Part shown: positions 32,918-40,880 of the stretch, one piece after another
How positions within the stretch are numbered: the stretch's first letter is position 1
How the letters are laid out: every line of letters begins with the position of its first letter
Origin: Nocardia miyunensis NBRC 108239
GTDB lineage: Bacteria; Actinomycetota; Actinomycetes; Mycobacteriales; Mycobacteriaceae
Direction: 5' to 3'
DNA: 64,000 bases
Assembly (NCBI RefSeq): GCF_001613065.1
Contig: NZ_BDBQ01000055.1
Span: forward strand, 49,070 to 113,069
Notes under the pieces: model-generated
Databases searched by the model: none
Told to the model about the DNA's origin: nothing
Seen by the model: only the letters and a program-made list of their open reading frames with translations
Translations under genes and position numbers: made by a program

Positions 32918-33786
32918 CAATCTGGAACGAACTGGCCGGGCTCGACTTCAGCCTGACGACCGTCGATGCGAACGGCATTCCTACCCGCGCGCTGCGCGCC
33001 GGCACCGGCGAGGAAGCGGTGGTGTTCCTGCACGGCACCAGCGGCCATCTCGAGGCGTTCGCGCGCAACATCCCGGCGCACGCGCCGCACTACCGATGCC
33101 ACGCCATCGACATGCTGGGGCACGGCTACACCGGCAAGCCGGACTATCCCTACGAAATCCCGCGCTACGTCGAGCATCTGGTCGACTACCTCGACGCGGT
33201 CGGAATCCAGCGGGCACATCTGGTGGGTGAGTCGCTCGGCGGCTGGGTGGCGGCCCATCTGGCGAGTGAGCTGCCCGAGCGCGTGCTGTCGCTGCAACTG
33301 CTCGCCGCGGGCGGCACGGTCGCGAACCCCGCCATCATGGACCGCATCAAGACCTCCACCACGAAAGCAGTGCGCAGCAACGACATTCAACTGACGCGGG
33401 ACCGGCTGCGGCTGCTGATGCACGATCCGGCGGATGCCACCGAGGAACTCGTCGAAGTCCGGCACCGGATCTATCACCAGCCCGATTTCGTCGCGAACAT
33501 CCACAACCTGCTGTCCTTGCAGGAGATGGAGGTTCGGCAGCGCAACCTGCTGCGGCCGGACCGGCTCGCGCGCATCCAGGCGCCGACGCTGGTGGTCTGG
33601 GGCCACGAGAATCCCTTCGGTGACGTCCCGGAGGCCAAGAAGATGGCCGAGGACATCCCCGGCGCGCGGCTGCAGCTGTACCCCGAGTGCGGCCACTGGC
33701 CGCAGCACGAGCAGGCGGAGCAGTACAACCCGCTGAGTCTGGACTTCCTGGCCGAGGCGTCCGCGAAGGCTACGGCACCGGCCTGA
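32914..33786 (+). CDS. alpha/beta hydrolase, meta-cleavage product hydrolase type, second copy
   Basis: This is a 290-residue alpha/beta hydrolase. Motifs are HGTSGHLEAFARN (oxyanion), VGESLGGWVAAHLA (Ser nucleophile), VVWGHENPFGDVPEA and CGHWPQHEQAEQYN (catalytic His). It starts with an ATGA overlap after the LigB gene, so it is the natural hydrolase for the ring-cleaved product. A second hydrolase of this type is encoded divergently at 27254. It is the last gene before the terminator at 33807. Confidence 0.88.
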   Translation: MTIWNELAGLDFSLTTVDANGIPTRALRAGTGEEAVVFLHGTSGHLEAFARNIPAHAPHYRCHAIDMLGHGYTGKPDYPYEIPRYVEHLVDYLDAVGIQRAHLVGESLGGWVAAHLASELPERVLSLQLLAAGGTVANPAIMDRIKTSTTKAVRSNDIQLTRDRLRLLMHDPADATEELVEVRHRIYHQPDFVANIHNLLSLQEMEVRQRNLLRPDRLARIQAPTLVVWGHENPFGDVPEAKKMAEDIPGARLQLYPECGHWPQHEQAEQYNPLSLDFLAEASAKATAPA

Positions 33787-33806
33787 GACAGGACGATGCC
33801 GATATC

Positions 33807-33844
33807 GGTGGCCGGTCACGCATGGTGGTGCGTGACCGGCCACC
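33807..33844 (+). terminator. strong intrinsic-type hairpin terminator
   Basis: A perfect 16-bp stem (GGTGGCCGGTCACGCA with its complement at 33829-33844) encloses a 6-base loop. It lies 21 bases after the hydrolase stop and ends the Rieske/LigB operon. The remaining bases to 34116 carry no recognisable gene and contain the promoter region of the ABC importer. Confidence 0.75.
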
Positions 33845-34116
33845 GCCCGTTGACGGCTGGCGCAGAACGTGGCGCGCGTATGCATGGGCGATCGCCCGCA
33901 CTGGACCCTATGAAAATACTCCGGCCGCAAATGGATTATTGCCGCGATGTTTCCGGAATCAGTGCCCGTGACGCGCTGGATGTTGCGTCGGCGTAAGGCC
34001 GTCGCTGCGGGTTCATTCGGCGGACCGAGATGATTTCCAGCCCTGACGTACATGGCTAAGTTGCTTCACACCACCGCACGAATGCGGCCCAGATCACAGA
34101 ACGAAGGTGTCGGTAT

Positions 34117-35091
34117 ATGGCCTGGCGATCTCCATTCCGTAGCGCTGCACTCGCAGCGGTTGTCCTTGCCACGATGGCGGCAGCCGCGTGCAGCCGCCCG
34201 GCCACGCACAGCACCGCCGACTCGGCAGGCGGTTCGATCCGGATCGCGGTGGGCATCGATGCCTCCTACGCGCCGTTCTTCGTCGCCGACCACGAGGGAC
34301 TGTTCAAACAGGCGGGTCTGGATGTGCAACTGGTGCAGTTCGGTCGGGGCGGTGAGGCCGTCGACGCCCTCTCGACGGGGCAGGTCCAGATCGCGGGCAG
34401 CTCCGACACCACCACCATCGCGCAGCTGCGGGAAAATCCCGCGCTGCGGGCGATGTACTCCTACGAATCCTCCGGCGACTACATCAAAGTCGTGTTGCGC
34501 AACGGGATCGATGCGCCGGCCGCAGGACAGAAAATGGGCATCGTCCCCGGCCTGAGCCAGATCTCCACGGAGAAATATCTCGAAGCGCACGGCGTGCGGC
34601 CGGACTCGGTCAAGATGATCACGGCTACCCCGACCGACATGCCCGCGCTACTGAGCCGCGGCGACATCGACGGGTACGTGCTGTGGGAGCCGTGGCCCGC
34701 CGCGGCGCTGAGTCAGCACACCGGACATGTCGTCGCCCGGACCGGCGACTACAACTGGCTCTACCACCACTGGGCGATCACGACCCAGCCGTGGCTGGCC
34801 GCGCACGAGGACACCGCGCGCAAGGTCGCCCAGGTTCTGGACAAGGCCACGCAGCTGGTCGAATCCGATCCGCCGGCTGCCGCGGCGGCGACGAAATCCG
34901 CGGTGAACGTAGCCGAGGACCAGACCATCACCGCGATCAAGGAAATCGACTTCGGTGTCCACAATCTGACCGCGCAGGACATCGTGTCGGCGCAGTCGGT
35001 CGTCGATTTCTACAAGAAGATCGGCGCCCTGCGCGACCAACCGGACCTACAGTCGGCGATGCTCATCGACTGGTACAGGAAGAGTGCGTGA
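34117..35091 (+). CDS. ABC transporter substrate-binding lipoprotein of the aromatic island
   Basis: This is a 324-residue binding protein. The signal has basic MAWRSPFRS, a hydrophobic core and lipobox MAAAACS with the lipidated Cys near residue 25. The mature protein shows IRIAVGIDASYAPFFVADHE, typical of NitT/TauT receptors (SsuA/ThiY-like), and ends in DFYKKIGALRDQPDLQSAML. It leads an operon with ATPase, permease and aldolase. It is paralogous to the orphan lipoprotein at 45879. The ligand is unknown, and a catabolic substrate is inferred from context. Confidence 0.9.
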   Translation: MAWRSPFRSAALAAVVLATMAAAACSRPATHSTADSAGGSIRIAVGIDASYAPFFVADHEGLFKQAGLDVQLVQFGRGGEAVDALSTGQVQIAGSSDTTTIAQLRENPALRAMYSYESSGDYIKVVLRNGIDAPAAGQKMGIVPGLSQISTEKYLEAHGVRPDSVKMITATPTDMPALLSRGDIDGYVLWEPWPAAALSQHTGHVVARTGDYNWLYHHWAITTQPWLAAHEDTARKVAQVLDKATQLVESDPPAAAAATKSAVNVAEDQTITAIKEIDFGVHNLTAQDIVSAQSVVDFYKKIGALRDQPDLQSAMLIDWYRKSA

Positions 35092-35897
35092 TGAGTGTAA
35101 CGGCAATCAAAGGCGTTCCCGTCGAAATCGAAAGCCTCGGAATAAGTTTCGGTGCCGCGGATATCGTCTCGGGAATTGATCTACAGGTGCGGGAGGGCGA
35201 ATTCGTCTGTCTCCTGGGCCCCAGCGGATGCGGGAAGTCGACCCTGTTGTCGTCGATGGCGGGCTTCATCGAACCCACCGTCGGGGAAATCCGCTGTGAC
35301 GGTACGACAGTCAGGCGAGGCAACCCGCACGCGGGCATGGTCTTCCAGAGTTCGGAGGCGCTCTTCGAGTGGATGACCGTCAGCGGGAACGTCTCCTACG
35401 GACCGCGCATGCACGGGGCGAGCAAGGCCGAACAGGTGCGGATCGCGGCGGAATACCTGGCCATGGTGGGCCTGCCGCACTCGGGTGACAAATTTCCCTC
35501 GCAGCTCTCGGGCGGTATGCGCCAACGCGTGCAGATCGCCCGTGTGCTGGCCAATCAGCCCTCGCTGGTCCTGATGGACGAGCCGTTCGGCGCCCTCGAC
35601 GCGCAGACCCGGCAGGTCCTGCAGATCGAACTGGACAAGATCTGGCGGCACACCGGCTGCACCGTCGTATTCGTCACCCACGACATCGACGAGGCGCTCA
35701 CGCTCGCCGATCGCGTGGTGGTCATGTCCGCCGGACCGCGGGCCCGCATCAAGAGCATCTACCAGGTCGACGCGCCTCGCCCGCGCGATCGCGCCCATCC
35801 CGACGTTATCGATCTGTACGAGCAACTGCGCGACGACATCCGTGCCGAGGTCGTGGCGTCGTTGCGGAACCAAGGTATCGAGGAGGACGAGCTGTGA
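35091..35897 (+). CDS. ABC transporter ATP-binding protein (NitT/TauT type)
   Basis: This is a 268-residue ATPase with Walker A GPSGCGKSTLL, Q-loop VFQSSEALFEW, signature LSGGMRQRVQIARVL, Walker B LVLMDEPFGALDA and H-loop VTHDIDEAL. It belongs to the sulfonate/nitrate/taurine importer class. The ATG overlaps the receptor stop (TGATG) and its own stop overlaps the GTG of the permease. Confidence 0.93.
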   Translation: MSVTAIKGVPVEIESLGISFGAADIVSGIDLQVREGEFVCLLGPSGCGKSTLLSSMAGFIEPTVGEIRCDGTTVRRGNPHAGMVFQSSEALFEWMTVSGNVSYGPRMHGASKAEQVRIAAEYLAMVGLPHSGDKFPSQLSGGMRQRVQIARVLANQPSLVLMDEPFGALDAQTRQVLQIELDKIWRHTGCTVVFVTHDIDEALTLADRVVVMSAGPRARIKSIYQVDAPRPRDRAHPDVIDLYEQLRDDIRAEVVASLRNQGIEEDEL

Positions 35898-36730
35898 CCG
35901 CCATCGTGCAGCGCCCCGCAACGTCGGCTGGAAATGCGAATGCCAAACGGACACAGCGCAAATCGCTCGCGGCGGCGGGGCGGGTGACCCGCACCGCGCT
36001 GCTGTGGGTGGCCTCGGGGGTGCTCGGTCTCGCGGTGTGGTCCTTCCTCGCGTGGTGGTACGGGCCGACGACCATCGCCTCTCCGGGGCAGGTGTGGTCC
36101 GCGGCGGTCGAACTCACCCAGCGCGGCGTGCTGTGGGCGTCCGTCTCGGCGTCCGCGCAGCGAATCCTGCTCGGTTGGAGCCTCGGCGTCGTGATCGGCG
36201 CCCCGATCGGCATCCTGATGGGGCGCGTCAACCTGGTGCGTCAGTTGCTGGACCCCTATATCGAGTTCTTCCGCTTCATCCCGCCGATCGCCTTCGTCAC
36301 GCTGGCGGTGGTGTGGTTCGGCATCGGCGAAACCTCCAAGATCGTCCTGATCTTCTACACCTCGGTGTTCATCGTGACGGTGAGCACCATCGCGGCCACG
36401 GTGGCGATCAGCGAGAACAAACTCCAAGCCGCGACGAATCTGGGCGCGAACCGGCTGCAACTGATGAAGACCGTCGTGTTGCCCTCGGCGGTGCCGGGCA
36501 TCGTCACCGGGGCCCGGCTGGCGATGGGCAACAGCTTCCTGACCATCGTCTCCGCCGAGATCGTGGCCGCCGATCGCGGTATCGGCTCGATGATCTGGCA
36601 GGCCCGCAACTACGGCCGGATCGACTGGACGTTCGTCGGGATCATCGTGCTCGGCATCATGGGGTTCGTCTTCGACCGCGTGCTGCGGTTGCTCTCGGCG
36701 AAATTCCTGTCCCGGTACGGCGTCAAATAG
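35894..36730 (+). CDS. ABC transporter permease (NitT/TauT type)
   Basis: This is a 278-residue permease with about six hydrophobic segments after a 30-residue basic N-terminus. The EAA-like loop is AATNLGANRLQLMKTVVLPS followed by AVPGIVTGARLAMG. The start is GTG 35894, overlapping the ATPase stop (GTGA). Together with the two preceding genes it forms an importer for this island. Confidence 0.92.
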   Translation: MTAIVQRPATSAGNANAKRTQRKSLAAAGRVTRTALLWVASGVLGLAVWSFLAWWYGPTTIASPGQVWSAAVELTQRGVLWASVSASAQRILLGWSLGVVIGAPIGILMGRVNLVRQLLDPYIEFFRFIPPIAFVTLAVVWFGIGETSKIVLIFYTSVFIVTVSTIAATVAISENKLQAATNLGANRLQLMKTVVLPSAVPGIVTGARLAMGNSFLTIVSAEIVAADRGIGSMIWQARNYGRIDWTFVGIIVLGIMGFVFDRVLRLLSAKFLSRYGVK

Positions 36731-36741
36731 AAAGGGCCACA

Positions 36742-37527
36742 ATGGATCAGCCTCCTACAATCGCCGAGCTGGCCGGGATCCCGGGCCGCCCGGACTCGGA
36801 TGATCTCGACGAGGAACGGCGGCGCCGCAAAACCGCGGTGATCGGCGGCTATCGCATCCTGTCGCGTTTCGGGCTCGACGAAGGCATCTCCGGGCACATC
36901 ACCGCACGCGACCCCGAACGCCCCGATACTTTCTGGACCGCGCCCTTCGGACGGCATTTCGCCACGGTGACGCCCGATGAACTGCTCCACGTCGCCTCGG
37001 ACGGCACGATCCTGTCCGGCCGGGGCCCGCTGAACCGGGCGGCGTTCGTGATCCACTCGAAAGTGCACGAGGCCAGGCCGGAGGTCGTCGGCGCCGTGCA
37101 CGCCCACGGATTGCAGGGCAAGGCGTTCTCCTCGCTGCACCGCTTGCTGTCTCCGATCACGCAGGACGCCTGCGCATTTCACGACGACCACTCGATCTAC
37201 GAGGAGTACCACGGCGTCGCACTCGACGAGGAGGAAGGCCGCCGTATCGCGCAGGCGCTCGGCGCCAACAAGGCCGTGATACTCACCAACCACGGACATC
37301 TGACCGTCGGCACCTCGGTGGAGAGCGCCGTGTGGTGGTACGTGTCGATGGAACGCTCGATGCAGGCCGAACTGACCGCCCGCGCGGCCGGGGAACCGGT
37401 TGTCCTGCACGACAAGATCGCGGCTCAGACCTATGCGGCGGTGGGTACCGAGAAGGTCGGCTGGTTCGCGTACTCGACCATCATCCAGAAGATCGCGGCG
37501 GAGGAACCGGAATTGTTCGCCGCCTGA
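36742..37527 (+). CDS. class II aldolase/adducin-family protein
   Basis: This is a 261-residue class II aldolase-fold enzyme. The first two zinc His are in VGAVHAHGLQGKAF and the third is in ILTNHGHLTVG, so the metal site is complete, unlike the relative at 23435. The N-terminal ISGHITARDPERPDTFWTAP is the substrate-phosphate/carboxylate region. It lies 11 bases after the permease and precedes a terminator. It may act as a lyase or decarboxylase on a hydroxy-keto product of ring cleavage (inference). Confidence 0.88.
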   Translation: MDQPPTIAELAGIPGRPDSDDLDEERRRRKTAVIGGYRILSRFGLDEGISGHITARDPERPDTFWTAPFGRHFATVTPDELLHVASDGTILSGRGPLNRAAFVIHSKVHEARPEVVGAVHAHGLQGKAFSSLHRLLSPITQDACAFHDDHSIYEEYHGVALDEEEGRRIAQALGANKAVILTNHGHLTVGTSVESAVWWYVSMERSMQAELTARAAGEPVVLHDKIAAQTYAAVGTEKVGWFAYSTIIQKIAAEEPELFAA

Positions 37528-37552
37528 AGAACGATCCGTCATTTCCATCCGC

Positions 37553-37589
37553 CGGGCCCGGCGGCCACTTCGTGTGGCTGCCGGGCCCG
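37553..37589 (+). terminator. hairpin terminator after the ABC importer operon
   Basis: A 16-bp stem (37553-37568 with 37574-37589, one G-U pair) has the loop TTCGT and is followed by TTTCC. It lies 25 bases past the aldolase stop. The GC-rich palindromic stem and short T-run fit an intrinsic terminator. Confidence 0.75.
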
Positions 37590-37677
37590 TTTCCTGCGCC
37601 GAACTCGATCCGGACGGAGTCTGCTGACCGGACCGAGTTCATTTATCAAGGGCCGTAAGCTGATTAGCGTTCGCGCT

Positions 37678-38688
37678 GTGAACGAATCGCCCCTCCTCTC
37701 GACCACCACCGAACTCGACGTCGACATCCTTGTCGTCGGCGCCGGCCCGGCGGGACTCTACGGCGCGTACTACGCGGGTTTCCGCGGGCTGCGCGTTGCC
37801 GTGCTGGACGCGCTCGCCGAGCCGGGCGGGCAGGTGAGCGCGATGTACCCGGAGAAGTCCATTCTCGATATCGCGGGATTCCCGTCCGTGCGAGGTCGTG
37901 ACCTGATCGACGGGTTGCTCGCGCAGGCCGCACCGTTCGACCCGGTCTATCTGCTCGGGGAGCAGGCGTTGAGCCTGTCCCACGACGCGTCCGGCAATGC
38001 GGTCGTCGCGACGAGCAAGGGACGCACCATCACCGCGGGCGCGGTCGTCCTCACCGGTGGTATCGGCACCTTCACACCCCGGCCGCTGACGAAGGGCCTG
38101 GACTTCCTCGATCGGGGACTGAGTTACTTCGTTCCCGACCCGTCGGTGCACGAGGGGAAGGATGTGGTGATCGTCGGCGGCGGCGACAGCGCGTTCGACT
38201 GGGCCGTCCATCTCGAGCCGATCGCCAACTCGGTGACCCTGGTCCACCGACGCGACAGGTTCCGGGCGCACCGATCGACCGTGGCCAAGGTGTCCGACAG
38301 CTCGGTGCGGGTACTGGTCAACGCCGACGTCGCGGCCGTGCGCGGCAACGGCTGGATCGCCGAGGTCGACATCGCGCACAAACTCGACCGCTCGACGACC
38401 ACTCTGCCCGCCCAATCCGTCATCGCCGCACTGGGTTTCACCGCGGATCTGGGTCCGCTGACCGAATGGGGACTCGACATCGATTCTCGGCACATCGTCG
38501 TGAACACCCGCATGGAAACCAATCTCGCGCGCGTGTACGCGGCCGGCGACATCACCGACTATCCCGGGAAGGTTCGTCTGATCGCGGTCGGTTTCGGGGA
38601 GGCTGCCACCGCGGTGAACAACGCGGCGGCCGTCCTGGATCCGGACGCGGAGATCTTCCCGGGGCATTCCACCGAACAGGAGGACTGA
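37678..38688 (+). CDS. thioredoxin-reductase-like ferredoxin-NADP+ reductase
   Basis: This is a 336-residue two-domain flavoprotein. The FAD-binding VVGAGPAGLYGAYYAGFRGL is at the N-terminus, the NADPH site VIVGGGDSAFDWAVHL in the middle, and the terminal FAD motif is YAAGDITDYPGKVRL. It has no redox-active CxxC, which separates it from thioredoxin reductase and matches TrxR-like FNRs. The GTG at 37678 is the start. A 7Fe ferredoxin gene follows 3 bases later. Together they likely feed electrons to the Rieske oxygenase. Confidence 0.92.
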   Translation: MNESPLLSTTTELDVDILVVGAGPAGLYGAYYAGFRGLRVAVLDALAEPGGQVSAMYPEKSILDIAGFPSVRGRDLIDGLLAQAAPFDPVYLLGEQALSLSHDASGNAVVATSKGRTITAGAVVLTGGIGTFTPRPLTKGLDFLDRGLSYFVPDPSVHEGKDVVIVGGGDSAFDWAVHLEPIANSVTLVHRRDRFRAHRSTVAKVSDSSVRVLVNADVAAVRGNGWIAEVDIAHKLDRSTTTLPAQSVIAALGFTADLGPLTEWGLDIDSRHIVVNTRMETNLARVYAAGDITDYPGKVRLIAVGFGEAATAVNNAAAVLDPDAEIFPGHSTEQED

Positions 38689-38691
38689 CAG

Positions 38692-39012
38692 ATGGCATTC
38701 GTGATAGGCGAGGCCTGCATCGACTACACCGACCGCTCGTGCATGGAGGAATGCCCGGTCGATTGCATTTACGAGGGCGAGCGCAAGCTGTACATCAACC
38801 CGAACGAGTGCATCGACTGCGGCGCATGCGAATTGGCCTGCCCGGTGGAGGCGATCACCGTGGACCGCAAGGCCGCACCGGAATTCAAGGAGGACAACAA
38901 GAGGTTCTTCCTGGATATCCTGCCGACCCGGACCGAGCCGGTGGGCAATCCGGGTGGCGCGGCGAAGATCGACGCGGTCGGCGTCGACACACCGATGGTG
39001 GCGGCGTACTGA
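38692..39012 (+). CDS. 7Fe-type ferredoxin (3Fe-4S/4Fe-4S)
   Basis: This is a 106-residue bacterial seven-iron ferredoxin. The first cluster region is RSCMEECPVDCIYEG and the second is CIDCGACELACPVEA, the typical FdxA/FdxC arrangement. The C-terminal tail includes KEDNKRFFLDILPTR. It starts 3 bases after the reductase stop and overlaps the next gene. It is the likely electron carrier for the oxygenase of this island. Confidence 0.93.
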   Translation: MAFVIGEACIDYTDRSCMEECPVDCIYEGERKLYINPNECIDCGACELACPVEAITVDRKAAPEFKEDNKRFFLDILPTRTEPVGNPGGAAKIDAVGVDTPMVAAY

Positions 39013-39860
39013 TGGGCGCGAACCTCCGATTCGCTTATGCGGACACGTCTTTCGGTCAGCTGCACTACGCGGAGCAAGGGGACGGTCCGGTACTGCTCCT
39101 ACTGCACCAGACGCCTCGCTCCTGGGACGAATTCCGGGAATTGATCCCGTTGCTCGCCGACGAGCACCGCGTGATCGCGATGGACATGGTGGGTTTCGGC
39201 GCGAGCGCGAAACTCCTTGCGCCGCAGACCATCGAGCTCTACGCCCAGGGTGCGTGGGAACTGCTCGACGCGATCGGCGTCGACCATGCCGCCGTTCTCG
39301 GGCATCACACCGGCGCCGCGGTGGCGCTCGAGCTGGCTGCCACCGGCAGCGAACGGATCGCCGCGGTGGTGCTGTCGTCCTGTCCGTGGACGGACGAGCG
39401 CTACCGTACCGACCACGCCACCGGAGCCGGTGTGGACCGCGCGCAGCAGAGCGAGGACGGTGCGCATCTGCGGACGCTCTGGGAACTGCGCAGACCGTAC
39501 TATCCGGCACCGGTCGCGGGGTTACTGGACCGGTTCGTCCGCGACGCCCTCGCCCCCGGCGTCGACCCGGCCGAGGGGCACCGCGCATGCGCCCGCTACC
39601 GGATGGAGGACCGGATCGGTTCGGTGACCGCCCCCGTACTCCTGATCGGTGCGGGCGAGGATCCGTTCTCCATGCCCAACCTCCCGGTGCTGAGCGCCCA
39701 CCTCACCGCGGCCCGCTCGGTCCGCAGCGCCACGATCGAGAACGGTACCGTCGCGCTCATCGAGCGCGAGGCCGCGGCAATAGCCTCGGCGACGCGGGAG
39801 TTCCTGGCATCGATAGAGGTCACCGGGGCCGATGTAAACACTGTGAAACGGGTCCACTGA
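39012..39860 (+). CDS. alpha/beta-hydrolase-fold protein with an atypical nucleophile elbow
   Basis: This is a 282-residue alpha/beta-hydrolase-fold protein. The oxyanion segment LLHQTPRSWDEF is present, but the elbow reads LGHHTGAAVALE, with His instead of Ser at the nucleophile position of G-x-Nuc-x-G. At the usual catalytic His site near the C-terminus the sequence reads IENGTVALIERE, with no His. It may use another mechanism, as some cofactor-free or lyase relatives do, or be non-catalytic. The ATG overlaps the ferredoxin stop (TGATG), so it is coupled to the electron-transfer genes. Confidence 0.78.
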   Translation: MGANLRFAYADTSFGQLHYAEQGDGPVLLLLHQTPRSWDEFRELIPLLADEHRVIAMDMVGFGASAKLLAPQTIELYAQGAWELLDAIGVDHAAVLGHHTGAAVALELAATGSERIAAVVLSSCPWTDERYRTDHATGAGVDRAQQSEDGAHLRTLWELRRPYYPAPVAGLLDRFVRDALAPGVDPAEGHRACARYRMEDRIGSVTAPVLLIGAGEDPFSMPNLPVLSAHLTAARSVRSATIENGTVALIEREAAAIASATREFLASIEVTGADVNTVKRVH

Positions 39861-39969
39861 GCGAACCCTGTGACGTGCCTCTCATGGCATTCGGCCCGTA
39901 GCGTGACGACATCAGGTGAGCGCGCCCGCGGTCGGCCGAATCGACAAGTTCCGCTCGCCGCGGCCCACC

Positions 39970-39976
39970 AGGAGGT
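39970..39976 (+). promoter_or_regulatory. strong ribosome binding site defining a TTG start
   Basis: AGGAGGT at 39970-39976 lies 5 bases before TTG 39982. No in-frame ATG gives a full-length domain, while the GTG at 39916 lies 66 bases earlier without such a site. The near-perfect Shine-Dalgarno match decides the start of the IclR gene. Confidence 0.7.
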
Positions 39977-39981
39977 ATCCC

Positions 39982-40875
39982 TTGACGACAGCCACTCGAG
40001 GACCCGGTGGAATCGGACCGGTAGTGCCGATTGCGCAAGCCCAGCAGTCCGGCACCGACATGCCCACCGTGCTCGGCAAAGCCCGACTGATTCTCGACAC
40101 GTTCGACAGTGAAAGCAGTGATCTGTCCCTGACCGAACTGACCCGCCGCAGCGGCGTGGCGAAAGCGTCGGTCTATCGGCTGGCCGGCGAGTTGGTGGAG
40201 TGGGGCCTGCTCGAACGAGCGGGCACCAAGTACCGGCTGGGTCTGCGGTTGTTCGAACTCGGTCAGCTCGTGCCCCGGCAGCGGATCCTGCGCGACGCGG
40301 CGCTGCCGTACATGGAGGATCTACTGCTGGCCACGCAGGAAACGGTGCATTTCGCGGTTCGGGACGGTATCGACGTGCTGTATATCGAGAAGATCGTCGG
40401 TCACCGCGGGCTCAACGAGCAGTCGCGTGTTGCGGGCCGATTGCCGCTGTACTGCACGGCCACCGGCAAGATCATCCTGGCGTTCTCGCCCCCGTCGGTG
40501 TTCGACGAGGTCGTCGAGCAGGGGTTCACCGCGCTCACCCGCCGCACCACCATGTCCGTGGGTGTGCTGCGCACCCAGCTCGAGCGGATGCGCAAGGAGC
40601 AACTGGCGGTCGAGGTCGAGGAGACCCGGCTCGGCTACATGAGCGTCGCCGTGCCGGTGTTCAGCGGCCCGCGCGTGCTCGCGGGCGCCCTGTCGGTCAC
40701 CGCGCCCACCGCCCGGCTCAACGTCAGCCGCATCACCGGCGCTCTGCGGACCGCGGGTGTGGGTATCACGCGGACACTGCACGCGATGCGCTGCACGCAT
40801 ACCGCGGGTGAGACGGCGCCGCGCGAGAGTGCGTGCAGTGCCGCGATGTGTTCGTTCAACGGGTGCGGGCGCTGA
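39982..40875 (+). CDS. IclR-family regulator (paralogue of the gene at 25299)
   Basis: This is a 297-residue IclR regulator using a TTG start chosen from its ribosome site. The N-terminal 25 residues are linker-like. The winged helix is DLSLTELTRRSGVAKASVYR followed by LAGELVEWGLL. The effector domain contains VHFAVRDGIDVLYIEKIVGH and RLPLYCTATGKIILAFSP. It is closely similar along its length to the regulator at 25299. A Cys-rich tail of about 35 residues (several Cys near the end) is unusual and may be read-through extension. It converges on the acyl-CoA ligase gene with a 5-base gap. Confidence 0.88.
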   Translation: MTTATRGPGGIGPVVPIAQAQQSGTDMPTVLGKARLILDTFDSESSDLSLTELTRRSGVAKASVYRLAGELVEWGLLERAGTKYRLGLRLFELGQLVPRQRILRDAALPYMEDLLLATQETVHFAVRDGIDVLYIEKIVGHRGLNEQSRVAGRLPLYCTATGKIILAFSPPSVFDEVVEQGFTALTRRTTMSVGVLRTQLERMRKEQLAVEVEETRLGYMSVAVPVFSGPRVLAGALSVTAPTARLNVSRITGALRTAGVGITRTLHAMRCTHTAGETAPRESACSAAMCSFNGCGR

Positions 40876-40880
40876 CTCCG

